Shown here piece after piece: positions 1 through 8,199 of a DNA stretch of 64,000 bases. Made by a program: the position numbers and the translations under genes. Below the pieces are notes generated by a model. That model ran no database searches, was not told the origin of the DNA, and saw only the letters and a program-made list of their open reading frames with translations. Location: assembly GCA_016716505.1 (NCBI GenBank), contig JADJWF010000011.1, forward strand, positions 310,001-374,000, in the 5' to 3' direction. The first letter of the stretch is position 1, and each line of letters begins with the position of its first letter. Source of the DNA: Verrucomicrobiota bacterium (lineage in GTDB: Bacteria; Verrucomicrobiota; Verrucomicrobiia; Limisphaerales; J093).

Positions 1-58
1 CATCGTCGGGCGGGGTTCCGGGGACGCATCCCGAAGGGCTGGAAGGCCGACTCACGGG

Positions 59-1006
59 TCAGTCAAACCGCACGCCCACCTCGGTACCCTTGGCGACGAT
101 GAACGCGGCCGCGGCGGCGTATTCCTCGGCGGTCGTCAGATGTTCCAGCATGAGCGGCGGCTGATGCGGCAGGCGGGCAAGCCGCCGCAGAAACGTTGAG
201 TAGTCCAGCGACCCCGTCCCGGGCCGCACTTCCCGGAAGTGGACGTTCATCTCAATTTCCCACGCCAGGTCCTTCGCGTGACAGCTCACGATCCACGGGC
301 CCAACTTGTCGAAACACTCGTTGATCAATGCGGCGTTCCGGTAAAACCGTTCGGGTGAGTTCACGAGATTGGCGGGGTCGAGATGGACGCCAAACGCCTT
401 GCGATCCACGGCGCGCAGCAAACGGCGGGCGTTGTCCGGGCTGTCGGGCAAAGCCCAGCCCATCATTTCGTAGCAGAACTTCGCGCGGCGCGGTCTGACG
501 GCGTCAATGATCCGGCGCGCGTTCTCCACCGCCGCGTCGAAGAAGCGTGGCGACAAGTTGTCCGGGTGCGGCCCATACCAGACCGTGGGGTTGAACGAGC
601 CGGCGATGTCCACGCAGCACAAGGCACCGATCTCCTCGGCCAGCGCGAGTCCCTCGGTGACCAGCTTCAGGTTGGCGGCGCGCTTTTCGGCATCAGCATC
701 CAGCAGGTTCACCCAGCGACCGACCTCGGCGATGACGACCCGGTGGCGTTGAAACGCCTCGCGGAAGGCCCGGATCCGGTCCCCATCGCTGAGCGCCACG
801 GCCGGGCAATACGCCGCGCCGTAGCCCAGCCGGCGGTGCGCCCGCGCCAACTCCTCGGGATCCGCCGGGGCATCGAAGACGGGCCCGCCGAGGCGGATGG
901 CGTGGTCTCTCGCGGCGTCGCGTGCGTTCAGGCGCGAGCCGAGCATGAGGGCCGACCCGGTGCTGGCGGCCCGGAAAAGGAAGGTACGGCGGGAGAGCGA
1001 ATTCAT
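59..1006 (-). CDS. Tat-exported sugar phosphate isomerase/epimerase-like TIM-barrel protein
   Basis: A 315-residue protein of the xylose-isomerase-like TIM-barrel family. The chosen ATG at 1006 puts a twin-arginine signal (SRRTFLFRAAS, followed by a hydrophobic stretch) at the N-terminus; the frame stays open upstream to 1108, but that extension is basic and does not look like part of the protein. Segments such as CYEMMGWALPD, HLDPANLVNSP and SCHAKDL carry the His/Asp/Glu residues expected of metal-dependent sugar isomerases. Exported members are common in Verrucomicrobiota and Planctomycetota carbohydrate loci, but the substrate cannot be read from sequence. It lies alone on the minus strand, downstream of a tRNA gene on the same strand. 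The fold is well supported; the reaction is not. Confidence 0.8.
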   Translation of the reverse strand: MNSLSRRTFLFRAASTGSALMLGSRLNARDAARDHAIRLGGPVFDAPADPEELARAHRRLGYGAAYCPAVALSDGDRIRAFREAFQRHRVVIAEVGRWVNLLDADAEKRAANLKLVTEGLALAEEIGALCCVDIAGSFNPTVWYGPHPDNLSPRFFDAAVENARRIIDAVRPRRAKFCYEMMGWALPDSPDNARRLLRAVDRKAFGVHLDPANLVNSPERFYRNAALINECFDKLGPWIVSCHAKDLAWEIEMNVHFREVRPGTGSLDYSTFLRRLARLPHQPPLMLEHLTTAEEYAAAAAFIVAKGTEVGVRFD

Positions 1007-1166
1007 GCGCCGGAGAGTTCTGCAGCCCACGCCGGTTTGCGAGCCGAAATCAACGCCGCGGAGCGTGGTGCAGCGGCGGTCGTCCTGGTTTTGGAAACGA
1101 GCGAACACGGGTCGCTGAAGCGAAGGTAGGCGCGACCCGTAACGACCGGGCGGAGGCAGTTCAAAG

Positions 1167-1241
1167 TGGTGCCAGGGGGGAGAGTCGAACTCCCGACCAA
1201 GGGCTTATGAGTCCCCTGCTCTGCCACTGAGCTACCCTGGC
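1167..1241 (-). tRNA. tRNA-Met (anticodon CAT)
   Basis: A minus-strand cloverleaf with a perfect 7-bp acceptor stem (1235-1241 with 1171-1177), discriminator A and an encoded CCA end (1167-1169). The D arm and T loop (TTCGACT) are standard. The anticodon loop reads CTCATAA, giving CAT. The 5' base pairs with its partner, unlike most bacterial initiator tRNAs, so elongator Met is favoured; a lysidine-modified Ile2 tRNA cannot be excluded by eye. One A-G mismatch sits next to the anticodon loop. Confidence 0.9.
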
Positions 1242-1459
1242 GTTACGTCCGCCGCGCCCGCGCCGATGGACGGCACCCACTGTGTTGGGCGCGAGACGCG
1301 GTCACGAGCAACGGCTCGGGAATGATGCGTGGGGCCGGCGGGGTGACAAGCAGGTTTTGCGGTTGAACGGTCCAAGTTCCACGAGTGTCGCTTGGCAGGG
1401 CGGCTGGCAAAGACCGGCCTCTTGGCTGTCCGCGAAGGTCGCCGTCGGAGGGAAACCAT

Positions 1460-1489
1460 TTGACCGTCGGCGAGGCGGGTTGCTAGCTT
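1460..1489 (+). promoter_or_regulatory. possible sigma70-type promoter for the ilv leader
   Basis: TTGACC at 1460-1465 is followed after 18 bases by TAGCTT at 1484-1489, a loose -35/-10 pair. A start site just downstream would fall almost on the leader-peptide ATG at 1498, giving a nearly leaderless leader peptide. This is a visual match only, in GC-rich DNA. Confidence 0.3.
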
Positions 1490-1497
1490 GGCCCGGC

Positions 1498-1551
1498 ATG
1501 AATCTTCGGGCCAAGGTTCAACTGGTAGCAGACGTCGCCGTACGCGGCTGA
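1498..1551 (+). CDS. candidate ilv leader peptide (17 aa, Val/Leu-rich)
   Basis: A 17-codon frame beginning ATG and ending TGA, reading MNLRAKVQLVADVAVRG. Six of 17 codons are for the branched-chain amino acids made by the pathway (Val at 7, 10, 13 and 15; Leu at 3 and 9). It ends 35 bases before a terminator-like hairpin and lies about 130 bases upstream of ilvH. Leader peptides rich in Val, Leu and Ile upstream of ilv genes are the classical signature of ribosome-mediated attenuation. The frame is also open further upstream, so the start is inferred from position. No Shine-Dalgarno sequence is visible. Confidence 0.4.
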   Translation: MNLRAKVQLVADVAVRG

Positions 1552-1623
1552 CGCGACTGCCGGCCTTGGCTCCCCGCTCGCACGTCGCCCGCGCACCGAA
1601 AATCTGGACGCGGGCTTTTCGTT
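1507..1623 (+). promoter_or_regulatory. candidate transcription attenuator upstream of ilvH
   Basis: Two paired elements are visible. GCCAAGG inside the leader frame (1510-1516) is exactly complementary to CCTTGGC (1564-1570) just after it, as expected of a pause stem. Further on, GCCCGCG (1587-1593) pairs perfectly with CGCGGGC (1609-1615), followed directly by TTTTCGTTT, giving a terminator-like hairpin. CGCGGC at 1543-1548 could pair imperfectly with the terminator's left arm and act as an antiterminator. The arrangement fits attenuation of ilvH-ilvC by Val/Leu-tRNA supply, but no alternative folding was computed. Confidence 0.45.
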
Positions 1624-1681
1624 TGGCGCGGTGACCCCGGGGTCGGAAGCCGGCGGGCTTTGGCCCACAACCCTAACTCGT

Positions 1682-2332
1682 ATGCGACATACCATCTCAG
1701 TGCTGGTGGAAAACAAGTTCGGCGTGCTGACGCGCGTGGCGGGGCTGTTCAGCGGTCGGGGCTTCAACATTGACTCCCTCAACGTGGCGCCCACCCAGGA
1801 CCCCACCATGTCCCGCATGACCATCGTCACCCGCGGCGACGACGCGACCGTGGATCAGATCGTCAAGCAACTCGAGAAGCTGATTGACTCGATCGCGGTG
1901 ACGGATTTCCGCGACGGCGAGTACGTGGATCGCGAACTCGTGCTGGTGAAAGTGGCGGTGGATTCGACGACCCGTCCCGAGGTCATGCAGATCACGGACA
2001 TCTTCCGGGCAAAGATCATTGATGTGCAGCCCGCGAGCCTGACCATCGAGATCACCGGCAGCGAGACCAAGGTGGAGAAGTTCATTGAGTTGATGCGGCC
2101 GTTCGGCATCAAGGAACTCACCCGGACCGGCAAGGTGGCCTCCCGCGCAACTGACTTCCGGCCGCAGGCTTTGTGTTTGACGCGGCAAAAGCGCGTCCGT
2201 CAGCATCCCCGGCTTTCCGTTCGAGCAAAGCAACGGCACAACAACACCAAACCCGGTGCGGCAGCGCACCACAACGCACACGACACGACATGGCAAAGAT
2301 TGATTTCGGCGGCACCCTGGAAGAAGTGGTGA
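1682..2332 (+). CDS. ilvH: acetolactate synthase small (regulatory) subunit, apparent 3' frameshift
   Basis: The regulatory subunit of acetohydroxyacid synthase, the first common enzyme of Val/Leu/Ile synthesis. It carries the N-terminal ACT domain (RHTISVLVENKFGVLTRVAG, then FNIDSLNVAPT) and the usual C-terminal small-subunit domain up to GIKELTRTGKVA. The ATG at 1682 gives the standard N-terminus; an upstream ATG at 1631 adds residues with no family match. The family normally ends about ten residues after the RTGK motif. Adding one base near 2140 would give VALPRN followed by the TGA at 2152-2154, a typical ending. As written, the frame instead runs about 60 residues further and overlaps ilvC, and that tail (rich in Arg, His and Gln) looks non-coding. 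No large subunit is adjacent. Confidence 0.9.
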   Translation: MRHTISVLVENKFGVLTRVAGLFSGRGFNIDSLNVAPTQDPTMSRMTIVTRGDDATVDQIVKQLEKLIDSIAVTDFRDGEYVDRELVLVKVAVDSTTRPEVMQITDIFRAKIIDVQPASLTIEITGSETKVEKFIELMRPFGIKELTRTGKVASRATDFRPQALCLTRQKRVRQHPRLSVRAKQRHNNTKPGAAAHHNAHDTTWQRLISAAPWKKW

Positions 2333-3390
2333 CCCGCAAAGAGTTCCCGATGGCCAGGGCCCGCAAGGTCCTCAAGAACGAGGTGATCGCAATCATTGGC
2401 TACGGCGTCCAAGGTCCCGCCCAGTCGCTGAACCTGCGCGACAACGGCTTCAACGTCATCATCGGCCAGGACCCGAAGTTCAAGCGCGACTGGGACCGCG
2501 CCGTGGCCGACGGCTGGAAACCGGGCAAGACCCTCTTCCCGATTGATGAAGCGGTCCGCAAGGGGACGATCATCCAAGTGCTGCTGAACGACGCCGCCCA
2601 GCGGCTGGTCTGGCCGGTCATCAAGGCCAACCTCAAGCCCGGGGACGCCCTGTACTTCTCCCACGGGTTTTCCATCACGTACAACAAGAAGACCGGCGTG
2701 GTGCCGCCGAAGGACGTGGACGTCATCATGGTGGCCCCCAAGGGTTCGGGCCTGAACGTCCGGCGCAATTTCCTGTCCGGGGCGGGCATCAATTCGAGCT
2801 ACGCGGTGTACCAGGACGCCACGGGCCGCGCCGAGGAGCGCTGCCTCGCGGTGGGCATCGGCATCGGTTCGGGTTACCTGTTTCCCACCACCTTCCCGCA
2901 CGAGACCAACAGCGATCTCACCGGCGAGCGCGGCGTGCTGATGGGCTGTCTGGCCGGAGTGATGGAGGCGCAGTACGACGTGTTGCGTGCCCACGGGCAC
3001 TCGCCGAGCGAGGCCTTCAACGAGACCGTCGAGGAGCTCACCCAGTCGCTCATCCGCCTGGTGGACGAGAACGGCATGGACTGGATGTACTCGAACTGCT
3101 CGGCCACGGCCCAGCGCGGCGCGCTCGACTGGAAGCCCAAATTCAAGAAGGCCGTGCTGCCGGTGTTCAAGGAGCTGTACCGGCGCGTGGCCTCCGGCAA
3201 GGAAGCCGAGCGGGTCATCAAGGCCTGCGGCGCGCCCAACTACCAGGAACAACTCGCGAAGGAACTGGCCGCCATCCGCGACTCCGAGATGTGGCGCGCC
3301 GGTGCGGCCGTGCGGGCGTTGCGGCCGAAGGAACCCGCCAAGAAGGTCGCCAAGGGCGCCAAGGGGGTCACCGGCCGCGACAAGAACTGA
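2290..3390 (+). CDS. ilvC: ketol-acid reductoisomerase
   Basis: A 366-residue enzyme that isomerises and reduces acetolactate and acetohydroxybutyrate with NAD(P)H, the second step of branched-chain amino-acid synthesis. The Rossmann motif IIGYGVQGPAQSLNLRDNG lies near residues 37-55. The C-terminal knotted domain carries the metal ligands in SDLTGERGVLMG and ETVEELTQS, and ENGMDWMYSNCSATAQRGALDW resembles the yeast Ilv5/Bacteroidetes form rather than the long E. coli form. The ATG at 2290 gives MAKIDFGG; the frame is open further upstream, but that stretch overlaps the doubtful ilvH tail. It is followed by a strong terminator, so the leader, ilvH and ilvC form one unit. A Lys-rich tail (KKVAKGAKG) ends the protein. 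Confidence 0.96.
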   Translation: MAKIDFGGTLEEVVTRKEFPMARARKVLKNEVIAIIGYGVQGPAQSLNLRDNGFNVIIGQDPKFKRDWDRAVADGWKPGKTLFPIDEAVRKGTIIQVLLNDAAQRLVWPVIKANLKPGDALYFSHGFSITYNKKTGVVPPKDVDVIMVAPKGSGLNVRRNFLSGAGINSSYAVYQDATGRAEERCLAVGIGIGSGYLFPTTFPHETNSDLTGERGVLMGCLAGVMEAQYDVLRAHGHSPSEAFNETVEELTQSLIRLVDENGMDWMYSNCSATAQRGALDWKPKFKKAVLPVFKELYRRVASGKEAERVIKACGAPNYQEQLAKELAAIRDSEMWRAGAAVRALRPKEPAKKVAKGAKGVTGRDKN

Positions 3391-3419
3391 GCGGCGCAGC
3401 TCAACGGCGTTTCAGCACG

Positions 3420-3442
3420 GGCGGCCTGCGGGCCGCCTTTTT
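3420..3442 (+). terminator. rho-independent terminator after ilvC
   Basis: GGCGGCC (3420-3426) pairs with GGCCGCC (3431-3437) around a four-base loop and is followed by TTTTT, 30 bases after the ilvC stop codon. Confidence 0.85.
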
Positions 3443-3527
3443 GTTTCCTCGCGGGCTTCCGGTCGGCCGACCGCGAGACCGGGCTGCCGTCTGCCAACCG
3501 CCCCGGCCGGGCCTCCAAAACCTGACC

Positions 3528-4982
3528 TCACGCCAGGATCGCCTTCACCACCTCGCCGTGCACGTCCGTGAGCCGGAAGTCGCGGCCCTGGAAACGATAG
3601 GTCAGTCGCGTGTGGTCGAAGCCCAGCAGGTGCAGAATCGTGGCGTGGAGATCGTGGACGTGGACCTTGTCGCGCACGACATGGAAGCCGAGGTCGTCGG
3701 TCTCGCCCACGGTGATGCCGGCCTTTACGCCGCCGCCGGCCAGCCACATCGTGAAGGCCTGGGGATGGTGATCGCGCCCCTGGTGATAGCCACCGTTGGG
3801 GTCGTGCTGCACCATGGGAGTCCGGCCGAACTCGCCGCCCCAGATGACCAGCGTGTCGTCGAGCAACCCGCGTTGCTTGAGGTCCTTGATCAACGCGGCG
3901 TTCGCGCGATCCGTTGCGGCGGCCTGATCCTTGACACCCTTGTGAACCTCCGAGTGGTGGTCCCAAGCCTCGTGAAAGAGTTGCACGAAGCGCACGCCGC
4001 GCTCGACCAGGCGCCGCGCGAGGAGGCAGTTCATCGCGTAGCCCGGCTTGCCCGGCTCGACGCCGTACAGGTCCAGCGTCTCCCGCGATTCCTGGCTCAG
4101 GTCCATGAGTTCCGGGCCGCTGGTTTGCATCCGAAACGCCAGCTCGAATGAATTGATGCGGGTGGCGATCTCGGGATCGCCCGTGGCGTCAAGGTGACGG
4201 GAGTTGAGGTCGCGGAGCAGGTCGAGCGTCTGGCGTTGTTGGTCGCGGGTGATGCCCGGTGGATTGGACAGGGAGAGGATGGGATCGCCGCTCCGGCGGA
4301 ACGGCACTCCCTGATAGACCGTGGGCAGGAAACCGCAGCCCCAGTTGGACGCGCCGCCGCTGGTGCCGCCGGCGGAGCTCAGCACCACGAAGCCCGGCAG
4401 ATTCTCCGACTCGCTCCCCAGGCCATAGGTGACCCAGGCGCCCATGCTCGGCCGGCCAAACAGGGTTGAGCCGGTGTTCATCAGGATCTGGGCCGGCGCG
4501 TGGTTGAACGCGTGAGTGTTCATCGAGCGGATGAGGCACAACTCGTCCGCCACCGTGGCGAGGTGGGGAAACGCCTCGGAGATTTCCGCTCCGCTCTGGC
4601 CGTGCCGCGCGAACCGGAAGGTCGAAGCAAACAGCGCGGCATCCGGTTTGATGAAGGCGTAGATCTGATCCTTTACGACCTCCCTGGGCACGGGCTGGCC
4701 ATCAAATTTGGCCAGCATGGGCTTGTGGTCGAACAGGTCAATCTGGCTGGGGGCGCCGGCTTGGAAGAGGTAGATCACCCGTTTCGCCCTGGGCGGGAAA
4801 TGCGGCGGGCGGGGGGCCAGGGGATTCGCGGACCCCCGCGTTTGAGGGCTCGCCGGTTTCGAGCTTTCGGCAAACAGCGTGCCGAGGGCGATTCCCGCCA
4901 ACCCCACTCCGCAGTCGCGGAAAAACCAGCGGCGCGTGATCAGTTTGCGGCGTTCAGATTGGATTTCGTTCCAAAGGTTCAT
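3528..4982 (-). CDS. DUF1501 family exported protein (third gene of the run)
   Basis: A 484-residue DUF1501 protein, a sulfatase/alkaline-phosphatase-fold family of unknown reaction. A Tat signal starts at ITRRWFFRDCG (about residues 15-25). Family motifs visible are RVIYLFQAGAPSQIDLFDHKP, RSMNTHAFNHAPAQ and, near the end, VIWGGEFGRTPMVQ with GRDHHPQAFTMWLAGGG. It lies 100 bases downstream of the PSD1 gene at 5083-8199, the usual order of this pair in Planctomycetota and Verrucomicrobiota. It is closely similar throughout to the DUF1501 protein at 8196-9653, suggesting duplication of a whole PSD1-DUF1501 pair. No sulfatase Cys/Ser-x-Pro-x-Arg motif was seen, so it should not be called a sulfatase. 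The partner role with cytochrome proteins is inferred from context. Confidence 0.9.
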   Translation of the reverse strand: MNLWNEIQSERRKLITRRWFFRDCGVGLAGIALGTLFAESSKPASPQTRGSANPLAPRPPHFPPRAKRVIYLFQAGAPSQIDLFDHKPMLAKFDGQPVPREVVKDQIYAFIKPDAALFASTFRFARHGQSGAEISEAFPHLATVADELCLIRSMNTHAFNHAPAQILMNTGSTLFGRPSMGAWVTYGLGSESENLPGFVVLSSAGGTSGGASNWGCGFLPTVYQGVPFRRSGDPILSLSNPPGITRDQQRQTLDLLRDLNSRHLDATGDPEIATRINSFELAFRMQTSGPELMDLSQESRETLDLYGVEPGKPGYAMNCLLARRLVERGVRFVQLFHEAWDHHSEVHKGVKDQAAATDRANAALIKDLKQRGLLDDTLVIWGGEFGRTPMVQHDPNGGYHQGRDHHPQAFTMWLAGGGVKAGITVGETDDLGFHVVRDKVHVHDLHATILHLLGFDHTRLTYRFQGRDFRLTDVHGEVVKAILA

Positions 4983-5082
4983 GACGGGAGGAAGGTTCGA
5001 AATGGGCGGCGAAATCGGGGACCCGTGGCGCGCGCCAGTACGGGAACGGGCCGGGGGACAGTTGCGGCTGGCGGTCTCATGC

Positions 5083-8000
5083 CTACTCGCGGGTCAGGGT
5101 CTCATCCAGGTTGAGGAGTGTCCGCGCCACCATCGTCCACGCGGCCACGGCGTGCAGATTGACGTCCGGCGGCGGCTGGGCGGGATCGGTGGACGCCACG
5201 CGCACGGCGGCGGCGGTGCGGTTTTCAAAATAGGCGCGTTGTTCGGTCAGAAAACGCCGGACCCGCTCCCGCTCGACGGCATCCGGTGGCCGGCCCGTGC
5301 AGAGCCGGAAGGCCAGGTTCAGCCGCGCGTGGTCGCTGTCGCCCCCTTCGCGCACGATGCGCAGCGCCAGCGCCTGGGCGGCCTCGTGAAAGACTGCGTC
5401 GTTGAGGGTGGTCAGCGCCTGCAGCGGCGTGTTGGATTTGACCCGGCGGACGCAGGCGAAATCGGCCGTGGGCGCGTCGAACACGCTCAGACCCGGATAC
5501 GGAACGGTGCGCTTCCAGAAGACGTACAGGCCGCGCCGGTACTTGTCGTCGCCCGGACTGACCTTCCACTCCATCGGGGCACCGTAGGCAAGACTCATCA
5601 CGCCGTCGGGAATCGGCGGGAAAATGCTGGGGCCGCCAATCTTCCGGCTGAGCAGGCCGCTGGCCGCAAGGGCAATGTCGCGCACGCCTTCGGCCTCGAC
5701 CCGGAAGCGCGCGGCGCGGGCGAGCAGACGGTTGTACGGATCGCGTTCCAGCAACGGCGGGCTGACCCGGGAGGACTGGCGGTAGGTGGCCGAGTTCACG
5801 ATCAGCCGATGCATGGCTTTGAAACTCCACCCCTGATGCATGAACTCGGTGGCCAGCCAGTCGAGCAGTTCCGGGTGCGAGGGCGGCTCGGCCCGGGTGC
5901 CGAAATCTTCCGGGGTGGTCACCAGGCCCTCGCCGAAGTATGTCTGCCAGACGCGATTCATGATGACCCGTGCCGTCAGCGGGTTTTCGGGGGACACAAT
6001 CCAGCGCGCGAGGTCGAGCCGGTTGCCCGGACCGGCGTGGTCTTCGCGACCCGTTTCAGCGTGGTCGGCCGCCACGTCCCCCCCGCCGGCGACCTCCCGC
6101 TGCCCGGCGCGTGCGAGCGTTGGTGGCGGCTCGGAGGGCAGCAGGACGGCCGGAAAACCCGGCGCCACCGGTTCGGTCGGTTGCCGAAAGTCGCCGCGGG
6201 CAAAGATGCGGGTCACGCGCCGGTCTTCCACCCGGTTGGTCAACACCAGGGTTCGGGGCCCCGTGGGCCACTGCGCCAGGAGCGAGTCAATCTGCCGGTT
6301 CAACTCCGCGAATTGCGGGTCCGTGGTCCGGTAATGGCTGAAGACGGCGAGTTGTTCCGCTGGCGTTCGCTCGGCGACCGGCTTGGCGAGAATCGCGCGT
6401 ACGGCGGGCGGGACCCGGTCAGCAGGTGGGGGCGACGCAGCGGTGGTGGCATGGAGGCGAAATCGCCCGAGCACGTGGGCCCCGCCGTATTTTTGCTCGA
6501 ACTTGAGTCGCAAGACGAGGTTGGTCGGAACGGTGAGCGGCTGGGCGAATTGGAACACGGCTTGGTGCGGTTGCCCGCGCCGGTGCGGCCCGGCGTCAAT
6601 GGCCCAGCCGGTGCGGTTGGTGACGGTGCCGTCAATCGCCGCCGTGACCGGGAAGCCCGGCTGCTCAAAGCTGGCTGACGCGTTGGTCAGCGTCAGGCGA
6701 TGTTCGAGGCTTTCGTCGTCACGATGGGTCGCGAGGGTGGCGGTCAATTCCGAGAGCACAAAATTCCCGTTCTCCGAGCGGCCGGGACCGCCAGCGCGCT
6801 GATTGGGGTGCGGAATGGCCTCCAACTTGAGGGCGGTCAGGTGGGCCAACGGGGGCCGGAAAGTGACCACGTAGGTGGCTTCGCCCGGGTTGTGCGCGAG
6901 GGCGATGAGCGAGTGGTCGCTCATGCGTTCAAGCTTGATGCCGGGCTGGCCGTGCCAGTCGTCCGGCGGCAGGACAAACCACTCGCCGGCGGGTTCGGTC
7001 GCGTCCCGCTCCCACCGGGCGAGACGGTCTGCGAGCCCCGCGTCCCGGGTCATTGCTTCGCGTTCAAGCGTCGCCACCTGTTCGAGGATCGCTTGGCGTT
7101 TGGCCCGTTGTTCTGCCGTCAGCACTTCGAAGTCCGGCTCGTCGTCGTTGTTGAGGAAGGCAAAGAACTGGTAGTACTCCCGCTGACTGATGGGATCGTA
7201 CTTGTGACTGTGGCATTGCGCGCACGCAATGGTGAGTCCGAGGAACGCCTTCCCGATCGTGTCCACCCGGTCCACGATGGAGTCCACCCGGAACTGCTCC
7301 GGGTCCACGCCGCCCTCCTCATTGAACATCGAGTTGCGGAGAAACCCGGTGGCGATGACCTGCTCCGGCGTCGCGCCCGGCAGGAGGTCGCCGGCCAGTT
7401 GGTCTAGGGTGAACCGGTCAAACGGCAGATCGCGGTTGAAGGCGTGGATGACCCAGTCGCGGTACGGCCAGATCGTGCGCGGTTGATCTTTTTCGTAGCC
7501 ATTGGTGTCGGCGTACCGCGCGGCGTCCAGCCAGTGGCGGGCCCACTTTTCGCCGTAATGCGGCGACGCCAGCAGGCGTTCGACCAACCGCTCATAGGCT
7601 CCGGGAGAGCGGTCTGCCAGGAACGCGTCCACTTCGGCCGGTGTGGGGGGCAAACCGGTCAGGTCGAGGGTGAGTCGCCGGATGAGCGTCCGGCGGGGAG
7701 CCGGGGGAGAGGGCTCAAGTCCCTCCCGCTCCAGCCGCGCGAGGACAAACGCATCTATCGGGTTCCGGACCCATTGCGTCCGCTTCACCACCGGCACCGC
7801 CGGCCGCACGGGTTTGACAAATGCCCAGTGCTTCCGCGGATCCGTCTCCGGCCACTCGGCGCCGGCCTCGATCCAGGCCCGCAAGCGCGCGATTTCGTCC
7901 GGCTTCAAGCGGTAGCCCTTGGGCGGCATCACGTCGTCCGGGTCCGGGGTGATCACGCGGCGGAACAACTCGCTCTCGTCGGGCCGGCCGGCCACCAGCG

Positions 8001-8199
8001 CCGGTTTGCCCGACTTGCCGCCCTTGAGCGCAGCCGCCCGGGAGTCGAGCCGCAGCCCGGCCTTTTGTTGGTCCGGCCCGTGGCATTCCGAGCAGCGCTT
8101 GATCAGGATGGGCTCGATGTCGCGGGCGAAATCCGCGCCGGCCAGGTCGGTCGCCAGGGCCAGCGTCGCCGCCGCTAGTGGGAGCTTGAGAAACTTCAT
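5083..8199 (-). CDS. PSD1 and cytochrome C domain protein (PSCyt1-DUF1549-DUF1553)
   Basis: A 1038-residue exported protein with an N-terminal signal peptide (MKFLKLPLAAATLALA). A planctomycete-type cytochrome c domain carries CSECH (Cys36, Cys39, His40) and a possible axial Met in DVMPPKG near residue 91. DUF1549 follows with a second heme-like motif, CAQCHSHKYDP (Cys326, Cys329, His330). After a variable beta-rich middle part, DUF1553 occupies the C-terminus (ARWIVSPENPLTARVIMNRVW, TPLQALTTLND, LLNLDETLTRE). The ATG at 8199 overlaps the TGA of the upstream DUF1501 gene in an ATGA, implying coupled translation. The open frame extends to 8589, but that part only shadows the neighbour. The family probably feeds electrons from periplasmic oxidation of polysaccharide-derived substrates, which is not proven. 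A Gly/Ala/Glu-rich insertion precedes DUF1553. Confidence 0.93.
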   Translation of the reverse strand: MKFLKLPLAAATLALATDLAGADFARDIEPILIKRCSECHGPDQQKAGLRLDSRAAALKGGKSGKPALVAGRPDESELFRRVITPDPDDVMPPKGYRLKPDEIARLRAWIEAGAEWPETDPRKHWAFVKPVRPAVPVVKRTQWVRNPIDAFVLARLEREGLEPSPPAPRRTLIRRLTLDLTGLPPTPAEVDAFLADRSPGAYERLVERLLASPHYGEKWARHWLDAARYADTNGYEKDQPRTIWPYRDWVIHAFNRDLPFDRFTLDQLAGDLLPGATPEQVIATGFLRNSMFNEEGGVDPEQFRVDSIVDRVDTIGKAFLGLTIACAQCHSHKYDPISQREYYQFFAFLNNDDEPDFEVLTAEQRAKRQAILEQVATLEREAMTRDAGLADRLARWERDATEPAGEWFVLPPDDWHGQPGIKLERMSDHSLIALAHNPGEATYVVTFRPPLAHLTALKLEAIPHPNQRAGGPGRSENGNFVLSELTATLATHRDDESLEHRLTLTNASASFEQPGFPVTAAIDGTVTNRTGWAIDAGPHRRGQPHQAVFQFAQPLTVPTNLVLRLKFEQKYGGAHVLGRFRLHATTAASPPPADRVPPAVRAILAKPVAERTPAEQLAVFSHYRTTDPQFAELNRQIDSLLAQWPTGPRTLVLTNRVEDRRVTRIFARGDFRQPTEPVAPGFPAVLLPSEPPPTLARAGQREVAGGGDVAADHAETGREDHAGPGNRLDLARWIVSPENPLTARVIMNRVWQTYFGEGLVTTPEDFGTRAEPPSHPELLDWLATEFMHQGWSFKAMHRLIVNSATYRQSSRVSPPLLERDPYNRLLARAARFRVEAEGVRDIALAASGLLSRKIGGPSIFPPIPDGVMSLAYGAPMEWKVSPGDDKYRRGLYVFWKRTVPYPGLSVFDAPTADFACVRRVKSNTPLQALTTLNDAVFHEAAQALALRIVREGGDSDHARLNLAFRLCTGRPPDAVERERVRRFLTEQRAYFENRTAAAVRVASTDPAQPPPDVNLHAVAAWTMVARTLLNLDETLTRE

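Noticed and set aside
383..1129. Plus-strand open frame opposite the first isomerase-like gene
   Set aside because: It mirrors the real minus-strand gene in GC-rich DNA; composition is Arg/Val/Gly-rich with no family match.
1167..1241. Initiator tRNA-fMet for the CAT tRNA
   Set aside because: The first acceptor pair is matched and the anticodon stem lacks the three G-C pairs typical of initiators, so elongator Met is more likely.
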